Assembly: GCF_004421185.1 (NCBI RefSeq)
Contig: NZ_LXQB01000030.1
Coordinates: 1 to 62,820, forward strand
Reading direction: 5' to 3'
Source: Methylacidiphilum sp. Yel
GTDB taxonomy: Bacteria > Verrucomicrobiota > Verrucomicrobiia > Methylacidiphilales > Methylacidiphilaceae
Length of the DNA stretch: 62,820 bases
Position numbers and translations under genes: made by a program. The notes under the pieces are model-generated. The model had not been told where the DNA came from. It made no database searches and was given only the letters and a program-made list of their open reading frames with translations. Below are positions 29,562 through 38,710 of the stretch, piece by piece; positions within the stretch are counted from its first letter, which is position 1; every line of letters starts with the position of its first letter.

Positions 29562-30078
29562 TTGGGAGTTAAGGAATAATGGATTTTGAAAAAAACTCTA
29601 GCACGAAAATAAAAGAAGCAGAAAGAACAGAAAATTTATTTCATTCTTTACATCTGTCTCATTCTGTGGCTGCAGACTTTTAGGATTAGGATTAGAATTC
29701 TTTTCTTTTAGAACTTTCATAAAAAACTAAAAAAAATTTTTATTCACTAAAGAACTCATCCGTAAATTTTAATAGCATTATGAGCTTTAGATATTTAATA
29801 TATTAAATAAAATAATGGTCTAAAGTCTCCTTTTGGAGAAAATAACATTAGGAAAAAATCTTATTTTAATGTTTCATGATTTTGGTTTTCTCTGGAGAGT
29901 TTTATCAACACAAAAATTTTTACAGGCTTTTTGATCATAAATCAAAATAGATCTATTAATATAATTAATGATTAATAGGTTCTTCCTCTCTTTCTATAGC
30001 TCTTTTTCTTTAAAGTATAAGGTAGTCCAAAGAGGTTTTAAGGTTTGATATTAAAGTTAAGAGGATTGAATAGAAAAA
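29562..30078. other. AT-rich gap at the island boundary
   Basis: About 517 bp, very AT-rich. I see no gene or RNA. It separates the decayed methyltransferase from the last gene of the T4SS operon and may hold that operon's transcription end, though no clear hairpin with a T-run stands out. Confidence 0.5.
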
Positions 30079-30579
30079 TCATCGAAAAATGGAAATGGTC
30101 TGGTAGCTGCCAGGATATTCCACTCCGCTTGCCTCGTCTTTCCTAGAAGGAATGTAACTGGTTCTGTAGGTTGGAGTATTGACTTTTTTCCCTTCTGCAG
30201 GTAATCCATATTCAGCTTCACGTTTCCATTTTTCGTTAAGTATTTCTGCTGCAGCCTCATTTTTTCCATCAATAACTCCTTGTTGGTAAGCAGTCATTCG
30301 TTTTTTGTCAAAATATTTGTTAAGAGCATAAGCTCCAACAGCTCCAACTCCTGCTCCAACAGCTCCGGCTGCATTTGATTTTCCAATTTCTTTTCCCGCA
30401 AAAAAACCAGCAGCACCTGCTCCACCAATACTCCCATAGCGTACAAGATTATCACCGGTTTGAGCCATAGGCCCATCATATCGATTGTAAACCTGAGTGG
30501 AACACCCATTAATCAAAAAATAACATGATAAAAAAAAGTATCCCTTATGGAAGCTCATACAGAATTTTTTGAGACTCAT
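30079..30579 (-). CDS. Glycine-zipper lipoprotein of the T4SS operon
   Basis: The 166-residue product has an N-terminal hydrophobic stretch ending in a lipobox (LINGC, Cys then STQ). A glycine/alanine-rich segment follows, with GAGAAGFFAGKEIG and GAVGAGVGAVGAYAL, the pattern of glycine-zipper membrane helices. The C-terminal half is charged. It could anchor in the outer membrane as part of the transfer channel. A strong ribosome binding site (AGGAGG, 7 bp before ATG 30579) supports the longer start, which overlaps the upstream gene by 35 bp. It is the last gene of the long minus-strand operon. Confidence 0.65.
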   Translation of the reverse strand: MSLKKFCMSFHKGYFFLSCYFLINGCSTQVYNRYDGPMAQTGDNLVRYGSIGGAGAAGFFAGKEIGKSNAAGAVGAGVGAVGAYALNKYFDKKRMTAYQQGVIDGKNEAAAEILNEKWKREAEYGLPAEGKKVNTPTYRTSYIPSRKDEASGVEYPGSYQTISIFR

Positions 30580-33022
30580 TGTCTATTCCTCCTGTTTTAT
30601 CTACTAATAGGTTTTCCCAAAAAATTCTGTCCGAAAGAATGGCATCCATAATTGCTTCTTCTATTCTCCGAACTTCTTTTTCCCAACTAATCTCTCCCCC
30701 TATGGACTTGCTAATATGAGTAATAATAGCTTGTAAAAGAAATGGATTTTCTCTCATGGTTGTAGCTAAGGAATCAGTCCACATTTCCATTGCTTCTTTT
30801 TTGGATAACATCCATTGAGCCACTATAGGTGCCTGACCTCCATATTTAATTATGAGAAATACCGATCTGTTCCAATGTTCGGCGAATTGAGGACTTTCTA
30901 ACCACCTCGGAAGAAGATTTCGCATAATCACGGGATCTTGAGCGATGACTTCTCGAAGATCTTCTGTGAGAGTTCGACCATTGGCAATGGCAATTTTTTG
31001 AGCAATTTTTTTTTCTTCATCTCTTTCCAAAGTATTTTCAGTGGCAAAAACCAGGACATTATTCAGATCGCTAAGTCCATCACACTCAATAATCGCTTCA
31101 AGAACCCTTTTTCTTTTTTCTTCATCCTCCCAAATAGTATCCCAATTAGCTGCGCATATATCAGCCAGCTCATAATTCCACGAAGCTATCCCTTGAAGTA
31201 TAAGTTCCATTTCTTTTCCCGTAACAAGAATGTTGGTTACTCTTTCTTTCACAGTTTTTGCTGCAGGTAGAGCACAAACTCCTCGGTACCATTTCCAAAA
31301 TTCTTCTTTGTCAGTTAACCAGCGATTTTTTAAAATTTTTCTTAACGACTCAGGAATGATCGTTTCCACCCAAAGCCTATTTATTATGTATTCCCAACCC
31401 GGCCCCATCGCCCATTTAACAAAAGAATCGATGTAGTATTGAGCTTCTTCTCCCAAAACAGGTTCTCTTTTTTCAATAGCTTCCTTTAATTGATCCTCCG
31501 CTCGCTTAAGCCACGAGTCATATTGTTCTACAGATATTTTGTGTTCGGGTTGATTACAAATCCATCTGCCAAAAGCATCAAACAATTCTTGATCATTGTT
31601 CAAAATACTTTCAAGCCAGGCTAAAGCACACTCTGGAGAATACTGGATAAGAAGAGGAAAAAATTTTTCAATGATAGGTGCCTTTCCTGTTTTTGAATAG
31701 ACAAGATCCGCCCATGCTTCATCGTTTCTTAATAAATAATGGCCTATTGCATCGCCTATGGAAAAAAGATCCGCTCTAGTCAATTGACCGTTTTGATAAG
31801 CTTTTCTTAATGAAGAAGGAGTCGCATTTCTAGTTTGTTCACATAAACTCCAACTGCTACTTTTCTGGATCTCCCCTTCCCATTTCGGTCCTGCTTCCCA
31901 TATCCATTCCATTGCTAGCTTACTAATTGCTTCTTCTTTGCTAAGAGTTTGACAAAGAGCCTCTCTTGTAGCTTCAGAGACTGCTTCAGCTGGACGAGTA
32001 AGATGCCAAAGAATAAAATCAATGAATCTGGGGTCCTTATCTACACAGATTAAGAATCGTTTGTAAGCTTCCTCTGCCAGATCAATTCTAAATGGAGTTT
32101 TCTTACCCATTAAAGCTTCCCATAGCCATAAAGGCCTTCCTTTCAGTTCCTGTTTTATCGCAGTATTACCAACAAGATAATGAATAAAAAAATCTTTTCC
32201 TTCGTAGGAGTGTAAGGCTTGCTTGAATAATCTAGATAAAGTGTCCCAACTTCTTCTATTTCTTTCTAGCCGATAAGAATATTCATGGGACAAAACAGGA
32301 TCCTTTCTGACTTCTTCCCAAACATTATCCCAAAATGCATTATAAAAAGTATCTTCGTTTTTAAGATAAGTGGAGGCTAAAAAATATGCTCCTCGTCCAT
32401 CATTTCCAATTCTGGAAAGCCTTCTAGCCACTTCCCAATTTTCTTCCATATTTTTCATCTTTATTGGCTTTATATCTACGGCTTTTAAGAGCGTTTCCAT
32501 AACCAAGTCTGGAAGGGCATCTGGAGCACCATTTTCCCAATCTTTCAACGCAAATAAGACAGGTGGATAACTATTAGGGGTATAAAGTAAATAGTTTCTT
32601 AATGTCGAAATGGCTTGGGGATTAGATAATAAGGAAATCCAAAGCTTTGATTTCCCATCGTGAGCAATCCCTAAAACCTCTCTTTTAGCTGTGTCACTTC
32701 CGACCCTTAATTGATGGAATCCTTCAGAAAGAGCATCAGCTAAAAGCCCATCTCCTCGAAGAAGATCATCTTGAATAAGGTTTAGTACTTGGTCTCTTTT
32801 TAGAAAATTTAGAATTTCGCTATCCATCCAATCTTTTCGGATGAAATGGTTCGACTCTCCACTGGCTATCATCCATTTTAATGAGCGGTCTGACCATCCA
32901 GATTCTGCTAAAATGGGATTGAGATCGATTTCTTCTGGAAGTTTCTTGCCTAAGGATGATGCATGGGAAACGATGACAAAATTTAGAGGCAAAAAGATGC
33001 AGAGAAGAACAATTTGCTTCAT
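30545..33022 (-). CDS. Large secreted protein of unknown function in T4SS operon
   Basis: The product has about 825 residues with a signal peptide (MKQIVLLCIFLPLNFVIVSHAS) cleaved near ASS. The rest is rich in Trp, Glu and Leu helices without a recognisable domain, and looks like an alpha-solenoid (many segments of the form W-x-x-E-hydrophobic). No catalytic motif is visible. ATG 33022 is preferred over an upstream TTG. It lies 24 bp after the VirB4 gene and is co-transcribed with it. A structural role in the periplasm or a substrate of the system are both possible guesses. Confidence 0.6.
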   Translation of the reverse strand: MKQIVLLCIFLPLNFVIVSHASSLGKKLPEEIDLNPILAESGWSDRSLKWMIASGESNHFIRKDWMDSEILNFLKRDQVLNLIQDDLLRGDGLLADALSEGFHQLRVGSDTAKREVLGIAHDGKSKLWISLLSNPQAISTLRNYLLYTPNSYPPVLFALKDWENGAPDALPDLVMETLLKAVDIKPIKMKNMEENWEVARRLSRIGNDGRGAYFLASTYLKNEDTFYNAFWDNVWEEVRKDPVLSHEYSYRLERNRRSWDTLSRLFKQALHSYEGKDFFIHYLVGNTAIKQELKGRPLWLWEALMGKKTPFRIDLAEEAYKRFLICVDKDPRFIDFILWHLTRPAEAVSEATREALCQTLSKEEAISKLAMEWIWEAGPKWEGEIQKSSSWSLCEQTRNATPSSLRKAYQNGQLTRADLFSIGDAIGHYLLRNDEAWADLVYSKTGKAPIIEKFFPLLIQYSPECALAWLESILNNDQELFDAFGRWICNQPEHKISVEQYDSWLKRAEDQLKEAIEKREPVLGEEAQYYIDSFVKWAMGPGWEYIINRLWVETIIPESLRKILKNRWLTDKEEFWKWYRGVCALPAAKTVKERVTNILVTGKEMELILQGIASWNYELADICAANWDTIWEDEEKRKRVLEAIIECDGLSDLNNVLVFATENTLERDEEKKIAQKIAIANGRTLTEDLREVIAQDPVIMRNLLPRWLESPQFAEHWNRSVFLIIKYGGQAPIVAQWMLSKKEAMEMWTDSLATTMRENPFLLQAIITHISKSIGGEISWEKEVRRIEEAIMDAILSDRIFWENLLVDKTGGIDNESQKILYELP

Positions 33023-33046
33023 TTTTTTATCCAAGACTCAAGGGGA

Positions 33047-35680
33047 CTAAACTGGTGCTACTTTTGTCTTTTCTTCTCTAATGCCTAATGGATACTTTAT
33101 AGATAGTGCTTCCAGTGCTTGGCGAATGTCACCAGGGAAGGCTGCTTTGGCCGCATTCCATGCTGGAAAATCATTAGGAGTGGTTGTGGTTAACCAATAT
33201 TCTTCTGGCTCAATTTCTGCACGAATAACCCCGGATAGCGCATCAGGCCCCCTTCCCCTTAGATAAAAAGCTTCTCTCCATAGTTCTACTTCGCCATCTG
33301 TATGAACCCTAGCCGCAGATCGTAAATGAGTTAACAGATCCCTTTGACCTTGCGTGAGCTCTAGTTCTTTAACAGCATATTCAATATGATGTTCGCTTCC
33401 TTGAGGAAATAAAATCCAAGTGTCAACATTTTGTATGACAGCTTTCGCAACTGATGGATCATCCCCAAGATCCAGGATAGCTTGAGATTCTCCAATGACC
33501 GCACATCTTTTTTTCCTGTAGGTTTTAAAAGCTTCTATAATCAAATTGGCCGTAGCAGGATTGGATACATGTTGCCACATTTCTCCAAAAACCAAAATTT
33601 TAAAAACATTGGGGTTGGATAGAATAATATCTGACACGAATAAGACAGCCATTGGAATGAGAGCGGTTGCTAAATCCTTCTCCTTAGATATATATTCAAA
33701 ATCGAAATGGACTACTCTAGTTTTCCAATGAATTTGTGTGGTGCCATTAAACCAATTTTTATACCTACCATCAATAAAAGGCTTAAGGGATTCAGCCAAA
33801 AATTTGGCATCGGATCTATAAGCCATTTGGCGTGCTAAATCGTCTAGCGTTACATAAAAAGCTCTATTTTTTACAGCATTAGAGAAAGTTTGTCTTGTTA
33901 AAGATTCAAGAATGTTTTTTTCCTCGATGCTCAGGCTATTTCCTCTTTGAGAAGTAGCAAGTATTTCCAAACAACTGACCACCTTGGTTAGTTCATAATC
34001 TGAAGGCTCTGACAGTTCTCCGCTTTTATTCCTCCGAGTATAAACCTCAAAAGGGTTGAAACACTTTGGGATAGCCATGTCCAGTCTGATAGTTGTTCCA
34101 CCGCAAAGTTCAACGAGTCTATCATAACTGTTGCCTTTATCTAAAATCACAAGGATACTACCTTCCAAAAAATGTCTAAGAACAATCAGTTGTGCTAATG
34201 CACTTTTTCCAGACCCTTTTACTCCGCTTATGTAAAGCATGGAAGCACCTTCGTTTCTTTTGTCTTCCAAATCAAGAGGAACTAAACCTCCTGTCGTGTT
34301 TCCAAAAAGATAAACAGGTTTTTCATCGCTTTCTAATCCTCTGCAAATAGGCATCAAATCCGCTGCCATTTGCCCTCTTACAAGAAGAGGCCGAGTAAGC
34401 GGGGCATAAACGGCCGGCATTTCACTCATTAACACCGGTAAAAGGCTCGATTGTTCAATCCATCCTTTTGCCCTTGAGAGATCCCCAAAACGATTAAGCA
34501 ATATTTTGGCTCTTTTTTTGATCTCTTCTTTTTGTTTATGCCAAAAATGAATGGTAAGCTGGATTTGAAGAAGATCATCCTCTCCCGAACGAATGTCTCT
34601 TAACAGATTCTGAGCTTCTTCTATTTGCATCCATGCTTCGATATTTTGTATACCCGATTCCCTTCTATTTTCATGAGGTTTATAGAGCATATCAATAAGG
34701 TTTAAACCAAGGCGCATCCTTTGATCCGCCCAGTCTATACGTTTTCTCAGTTTTTCTAATTCTTTTATTTTATCGGTCTTCCTAACCACAAGACTTACAC
34801 GAACATCACGGAAGGGTAATCCTACGGTTAATTTTTCCATATCTCTGGGGCGCGTTTCCAAGGGTAATCCAACCATTGAGACCAATCCATGGTAGTAATC
34901 CCCAATTTGTAACATCTCTTTATCAATCCTTACTTCTTGAACCATCCAGGCATCCACAAAGGGCATCCTGTCGTAGTCGTAATTTACTTTCATTGTCTCT
35001 TCGACAGCTAATCCAGGATTCCACAGCCTAAAAAAATAATCCGCTATTTCATAAGCATCCAGAGGGAAAAACCGTGCAGAGGCTTTTCTTAATATTTCTG
35101 CAAAGACAGCTTCAGCTGCTTTTATACTTGAGATTGCTGAGTCAAATTGTGTTTTTGAGATCCTTTTTCTTACAGCTTCCGAACTCTCTCTACTCCCAAT
35201 ACGTAAAAACCATTCAGTTTTACTCAGTTGATTAGAGGGGGCAACCGTCAAAATCGTGTGGGTTTCAATCCTAACAAGCTTTCTTTTAGCCATCCGTTGA
35301 AAAAGTCTTTTTGCTTTTCTTTCTCTAAATTCTTTTAGCTGTTGATCAGAAGGAATACTAGCAAATGCTTCTAACAGAGGACCATAGTCTCCATTGCATG
35401 TAAAAATATGTTGGGTTTGTGAGATTTCATGAGGAAGCTGAGTAAGCAAAAGCCTAAGTTGATTCTGTAGATCGGAAAGACGAGAAGGACTGGCTATATC
35501 GGCTTGAGGAAAGTAGGTCCTGTAAAAGGCGTGAACCGCACCAAATTTGTCAATAATATATCTATCGTACAGTCCCGCATAAGGACACGCATCAGCCCAG
35601 TCTATGAAAGAAGGAATTCTCTTTTTAGTAAAGAGCTGACTCTTTACAAATAATCGTAAGGGGGAAACAAAATTTTTCAT
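33047..35680 (-). CDS. VirB4/TrbE-type T4SS ATPase
   Basis: VirB4 is the conserved ATPase that energises T4SS assembly and pilus production at the inner membrane. The 877-residue length is normal. An N-terminal CagE/TrbE/VirB domain (about 1-450) contains FYRTYFPQADI and later LSRAKGWIEQSSLLPVLMSEMPA. The ATPase domain has Walker A SGVKGSGKSALAQL near 485-495 and LVILDKGNSYDRL, typical of VirB4. The Walker B segment reads KILVFGEMWQHV near 697, where the usual Asp-Glu is Gly-Glu. Switch-like VIGESQAILDLGDD follows. It sits after VirB3- and VirB2-like genes, a conserved T4SS order. Confidence 0.88.
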   Translation of the reverse strand: MKNFVSPLRLFVKSQLFTKKRIPSFIDWADACPYAGLYDRYIIDKFGAVHAFYRTYFPQADIASPSRLSDLQNQLRLLLTQLPHEISQTQHIFTCNGDYGPLLEAFASIPSDQQLKEFRERKAKRLFQRMAKRKLVRIETHTILTVAPSNQLSKTEWFLRIGSRESSEAVRKRISKTQFDSAISSIKAAEAVFAEILRKASARFFPLDAYEIADYFFRLWNPGLAVEETMKVNYDYDRMPFVDAWMVQEVRIDKEMLQIGDYYHGLVSMVGLPLETRPRDMEKLTVGLPFRDVRVSLVVRKTDKIKELEKLRKRIDWADQRMRLGLNLIDMLYKPHENRRESGIQNIEAWMQIEEAQNLLRDIRSGEDDLLQIQLTIHFWHKQKEEIKKRAKILLNRFGDLSRAKGWIEQSSLLPVLMSEMPAVYAPLTRPLLVRGQMAADLMPICRGLESDEKPVYLFGNTTGGLVPLDLEDKRNEGASMLYISGVKGSGKSALAQLIVLRHFLEGSILVILDKGNSYDRLVELCGGTTIRLDMAIPKCFNPFEVYTRRNKSGELSEPSDYELTKVVSCLEILATSQRGNSLSIEEKNILESLTRQTFSNAVKNRAFYVTLDDLARQMAYRSDAKFLAESLKPFIDGRYKNWFNGTTQIHWKTRVVHFDFEYISKEKDLATALIPMAVLFVSDIILSNPNVFKILVFGEMWQHVSNPATANLIIEAFKTYRKKRCAVIGESQAILDLGDDPSVAKAVIQNVDTWILFPQGSEHHIEYAVKELELTQGQRDLLTHLRSAARVHTDGEVELWREAFYLRGRGPDALSGVIRAEIEPEEYWLTTTTPNDFPAWNAAKAAFPGDIRQALEALSIKYPLGIREEKTKVAPV

Positions 35681-35725
35681 AGAGCTTTTGCGTTTAAAAA
35701 GAAATCTTCTATGAAGGATTTAAGA

Positions 35726-36127
35726 CTAAGGGATATGTTCTTCAAATATTGATGCAGGGTTATAAGATAACTGAACATTAAAAAACCGGTGTTCATAAAT
35801 TTTGGGGACTCTATGATAATCGATGATAAAGCGTAAAAAATGTGGAGGTTTATCACTCAAAAAGACTCGAATAAATGCGTAGATTATTACGAAAACACAT
35901 AGGGAAAAATAAAAGTTGTGAGAATGATTATGAACAATGAGAAAGGCAGCAGCAGGAACGAAGATTAATGGACCTTCCAATCCCAAGAATGTTTCTTTTT
36001 CATTAATTAATCCCACAGATTTGCATACAGGTAGGCCATTTTTATCCCTTTCTTTGTCGGTATTTTGATTGAATGTTGAATAAGGTAAAGATGTTGTAAG
36101 AAAAAGATTAGATGGATTTTTCATCAT
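35726..36127 (-). CDS. VirB3-like inner-membrane protein
   Basis: The 133-residue product has a polar N-terminal region, a hydrophobic hairpin of two helices (GPLIFVPAAAFLIV and FYFSLCVFVIIYAFIRVF), and then SDKPPHFLRFIIDYHRVPKIYEH. A short two-helix protein encoded directly before VirB4 is the signature of VirB3/TrbD in T4SS operons. The start overlaps the stop of the VirB2-like gene (ATGATGA). The assignment rests mainly on size, topology and position. Confidence 0.65.
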   Translation of the reverse strand: MMKNPSNLFLTTSLPYSTFNQNTDKERDKNGLPVCKSVGLINEKETFLGLEGPLIFVPAAAFLIVHNHSHNFYFSLCVFVIIYAFIRVFLSDKPPHFLRFIIDYHRVPKIYEHRFFNVQLSYNPASIFEEHIP

Positions 36128-36591
36128 TTTGTGCTGTTCAATAAACCATGAACTAAATGAGGACCGGCATAGATGACCGCTGCACCTACTATTGCCCCTA
36201 TAGCAAAAGCAGGGCGTCTAAAAAAAAGCATTAAACCACCAAAAACTAGTAAAGATAGACTAATCCAATATAAATAATCTTGCAAAGAGCTTATAAATCC
36301 AGGAATTAGATTATCAGATTGATTATTGGAGCTACTCGAATTGTTTATAACATTAAAGTAGATTGATCCAAGTGTTTGGGCTGTTAGTAAAATTATCGAA
36401 CCAGCCACAAATGCTCCCCATCTTTCCATTTCGACAGTATGCAATGCATGATTGATCCCCAGATATACAGTATAAAGAGATAAGAAAGAAAGAAAAAGGG
36501 AAGACTGAAATCCCCATATTTGAGAAAGAGCCTGTTGCAGGGGATCACACAAATAACAACTCCAAAAGATTTCTCTGCTCATCAGAATCAT
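36124..36591 (-). CDS. VirB2/TrbC-like pilin, copy 2
   Basis: The 155-residue product has three hydrophobic segments. The C-terminal half (LYWISLSLLVFGGLMLFFRRPAFAIGAIVGAAVIYAGPHLVHGLL) is clearly related to that of the next gene upstream. VirB2/TrbC pilins have two such helices and are the main subunit of the T-pilus. Here the N-terminal half is longer and carries an extra membrane segment, so it may not be a processed pilin. The start could be ATG 36591 or 36582; the AAAGGA ribosome binding site fits the second better. Confidence 0.6.
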   Translation of the reverse strand: MILMSREIFWSCYLCDPLQQALSQIWGFQSSLFLSFLSLYTVYLGINHALHTVEMERWGAFVAGSIILLTAQTLGSIYFNVINNSSSSNNQSDNLIPGFISSLQDYLYWISLSLLVFGGLMLFFRRPAFAIGAIVGAAVIYAGPHLVHGLLNSTK

Positions 36592-36617
36592 TTCCTTTAA
36601 TTAAATAAAAATAAGCC

Positions 36618-36962
36618 TTATTGAGAAACAGCTCGAATTCCATTAGCAAGATGAGGTCCCCCATAGATTACTGCTGCAGCAACCAAGGCGCCAATTGTAA
36701 AAGCTGGTCTGTTAAAAAACCACATAACACCCCCAAATACCAATAAGCAAAGAGAAATAAGATAGCCGTAATCTGAAAAGGCCATCTGCAATTGTTGCAA
36801 TGTAGTAAATCCTTCAGCATCAGCTCCATTAAGAGGTGTTACATTTAGAACCCCGGTCCCTCCGGCACCATAAGAAATAGAAGAATTAATAACATAACAA
36901 CTAAAGATGCTTAATATAGCAATAATAAGTCGTAGCTGAAAAGAATAGTATCTTGTTTTCAT
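36618..36962 (-). CDS. VirB2/TrbC-like pilin, copy 1
   Basis: The 114-residue product begins with a signal-like segment (LRLIIAILSIFSCYVINSSISYG). The mature part has a short polar stretch, then two helices (YGYLISLCLLVFGGVMWFF and FTIGALVAAAVIYGGPHLANGI), the layout of VirB2/TrbC major pilins. It lies 26 bp before the related copy on the same strand. Two adjacent pilin-like genes are unusual. One may form the pilus and the other a modified or capping subunit, but this is inference. Confidence 0.65.
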   Translation of the reverse strand: MKTRYYSFQLRLIIAILSIFSCYVINSSISYGAGGTGVLNVTPLNGADAEGFTTLQQLQMAFSDYGYLISLCLLVFGGVMWFFNRPAFTIGALVAAAVIYGGPHLANGIRAVSQ

Positions 36963-37063
36963 ACTTTCTTAATAGGAATGAAAAAAGAAAATATAACTTT
37001 TGTTAAAAAAAAATTTTTAAGAAGGGGAAAACAAAAGAAATAAGAGGTGATTGAGTCGTCCTT

Positions 37064-37855
37064 TTATTTAAAATTCAGAAGAATTTGATCTGGGTTTTCC
37101 ATTATCTGTTTGTTTGTCTCGTCGTCATTTTTTTGAAGAAATAAAACTATATCTGGCCATTTATATTGATTTAATTTTTTATAAATGGGATTACTATTGT
37201 TTCTCAAAAAAGATTTAAAAGGAGAATAAACGTTTCTGAAATCGAATAAATTAGAAGAAGCTTCCCATCCCCCTTCTCCAGTCCATATTTCTTCTTTTTT
37301 GTTATCTTTGGATTGGATAATTATCCAAATTGGTGAGGCTATAGGCTTAATTTCCCCATTGTCTGAATGGAAAAGACTTAATGTTTGGCATAAGCTGACA
37401 GTCTGATTTTCTCCAAAGTTGGGCTGAATTTCTTCTCCAATGTCCACAGAGGCTTTGAGAAAATAGTGGCCGTCTTTGTTTTTATCTATCCAGATTGGCA
37501 AAGACTCGGAGATTTCCCCATCTGGCTTAAGCCAACAAACCAAAACAATCCATTTTTCTGTTCGATACGAAAATCTCTTTTCAAAAGATCCTTGAACGAA
37601 TAGATCCTCTTGTGATTTTAAAAATGGGTTCTTTGGAACAATGCTTGCAGCGGGTTTTTGTTCTCTAGTAGTTGTTTTATTTTTTAATAAATAACTCGAT
37701 TCTTTTCTTTTGAAAGGCAGAAATAAACTACTTCCCTTCCCTAAATAATCAGGTATTTCTTTTGCATTCGAAATAAAAGGGAAAAACATGGAAAACGACA
37801 AAAAAGGGAAGACCCAAGCTAAAGTGCCTTTCAGAATTTGACCTTTTTTAGACAT
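37064..37855 (-). CDS. Secreted protein of T4SS operon, unknown
   Basis: The 263-residue product has a signal peptide (ILKGTLAWVFPFLSFSMFFPFISNA). The mature part includes a beta-rich middle (KWIVLVCWLKPDGEISESLPIWIDKNKDGHYFLKASV) and a C-terminus with DIVLFLQKNDDET. I recognise no family. It is encoded between the pilin-like genes and the VirB6-like gene, so a periplasmic assembly role in the T4SS is likely by position only. Confidence 0.55.
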   Translation of the reverse strand: MSKKGQILKGTLAWVFPFLSFSMFFPFISNAKEIPDYLGKGSSLFLPFKRKESSYLLKNKTTTREQKPAASIVPKNPFLKSQEDLFVQGSFEKRFSYRTEKWIVLVCWLKPDGEISESLPIWIDKNKDGHYFLKASVDIGEEIQPNFGENQTVSLCQTLSLFHSDNGEIKPIASPIWIIIQSKDNKKEEIWTGEGGWEASSNLFDFRNVYSPFKSFLRNNSNPIYKKLNQYKWPDIVLFLQKNDDETNKQIMENPDQILLNFK

Positions 37856-37922
37856 AGCTGAATTGATCTTCCATTTTAAAAATCAAAAAGTTTTCTTTGA
37901 TAAAACAATTCGAAGCTTGGAG

Positions 37923-38687
37923 CTATTTTGGCAAAGGATATTCTTCTTGAGTGTTAGGAGGGATATGCGCCATCGATTGCACATTATTTTTTTGTTCTTT
38001 TTCTATAGAATCAATGGATTCTATTGAAGAGGTTTGCTTGGAAGAACTCTCAGAAGTTGCCAAGTTCTGCAATACCGCTATATTCCGAAGCAGAGCTGCT
38101 TGTCGTCTTGAAAGAGCTGCTATTTCCTCTTCATATGCCTTTTTTTGTTGTTGGCCATTGGAATATACAATGAAAAGTTTTCCATCCTTTGATTCAACAT
38201 TAAACAATCCAGAGTTTCTTAAAGGAATGATGAGATCGGCGGCAGTAATTCCTACAGGTTCAATGGTAATTATCAAATTGCCTCCGATCTCCCTAGCTAT
38301 TCGTTTAAGCTCCATAAGTTCTGTGATTCGAAAATCCAAAACTATCGGTTGAAAGCTTTCGTTATTTGGAATTATTGATTGTGTTGGCAATTCCTTCTGG
38401 ATTTGTTCTTTATTTTCTCCTATCTTGTCTATCGATTTGTTTTCTCTTGGAATGAGATTAGCTTCATTTTTCTTTAAAGGCTTGCTTTCTTTATTGGATA
38501 AATTCGATAAATCTCCTTTTAGAGGAAGAGAATGAGCAGATGGATTTGAGACTTTCAAAGGAAGGCTTATATCTGATCCATCATCAGCCCATAGAGCAAA
38601 TGAAAATGAGACATACGCCCAAAGAATAAATAGACTCAGTTTTGAGACCGTTAAGGGATTTTTGATTAAAATCGTTGTTCTTCTCAT
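37923..38687 (-). CDS. Secreted protein of T4SS operon, unknown, with coiled coil
   Basis: The 254-residue product has an N-terminal signal segment (LSLFILWAYVSFSFALWA). A Ser/Lys/Asn-rich linker follows (about 40-110). A small domain then reads VLDFRITELMELKRIAREIGGNLIITIEPVG ... GLFNVESKDGKLFIVYS, ending in a coiled-coil segment (YEEEIAALSRRQAALLRNIAVLQNLA). No family is recognised. It is encoded directly after the VirB6-like gene on the same strand, so an envelope role is likely by position. Confidence 0.55.
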   Translation of the reverse strand: MRRTTILIKNPLTVSKLSLFILWAYVSFSFALWADDGSDISLPLKVSNPSAHSLPLKGDLSNLSNKESKPLKKNEANLIPRENKSIDKIGENKEQIQKELPTQSIIPNNESFQPIVLDFRITELMELKRIAREIGGNLIITIEPVGITAADLIIPLRNSGLFNVESKDGKLFIVYSNGQQQKKAYEEEIAALSRRQAALLRNIAVLQNLATSESSSKQTSSIESIDSIEKEQKNNVQSMAHIPPNTQEEYPLPK

Positions 38688-38710
38688 TATATTCCATTCC
38701 TTTCTTTCAT

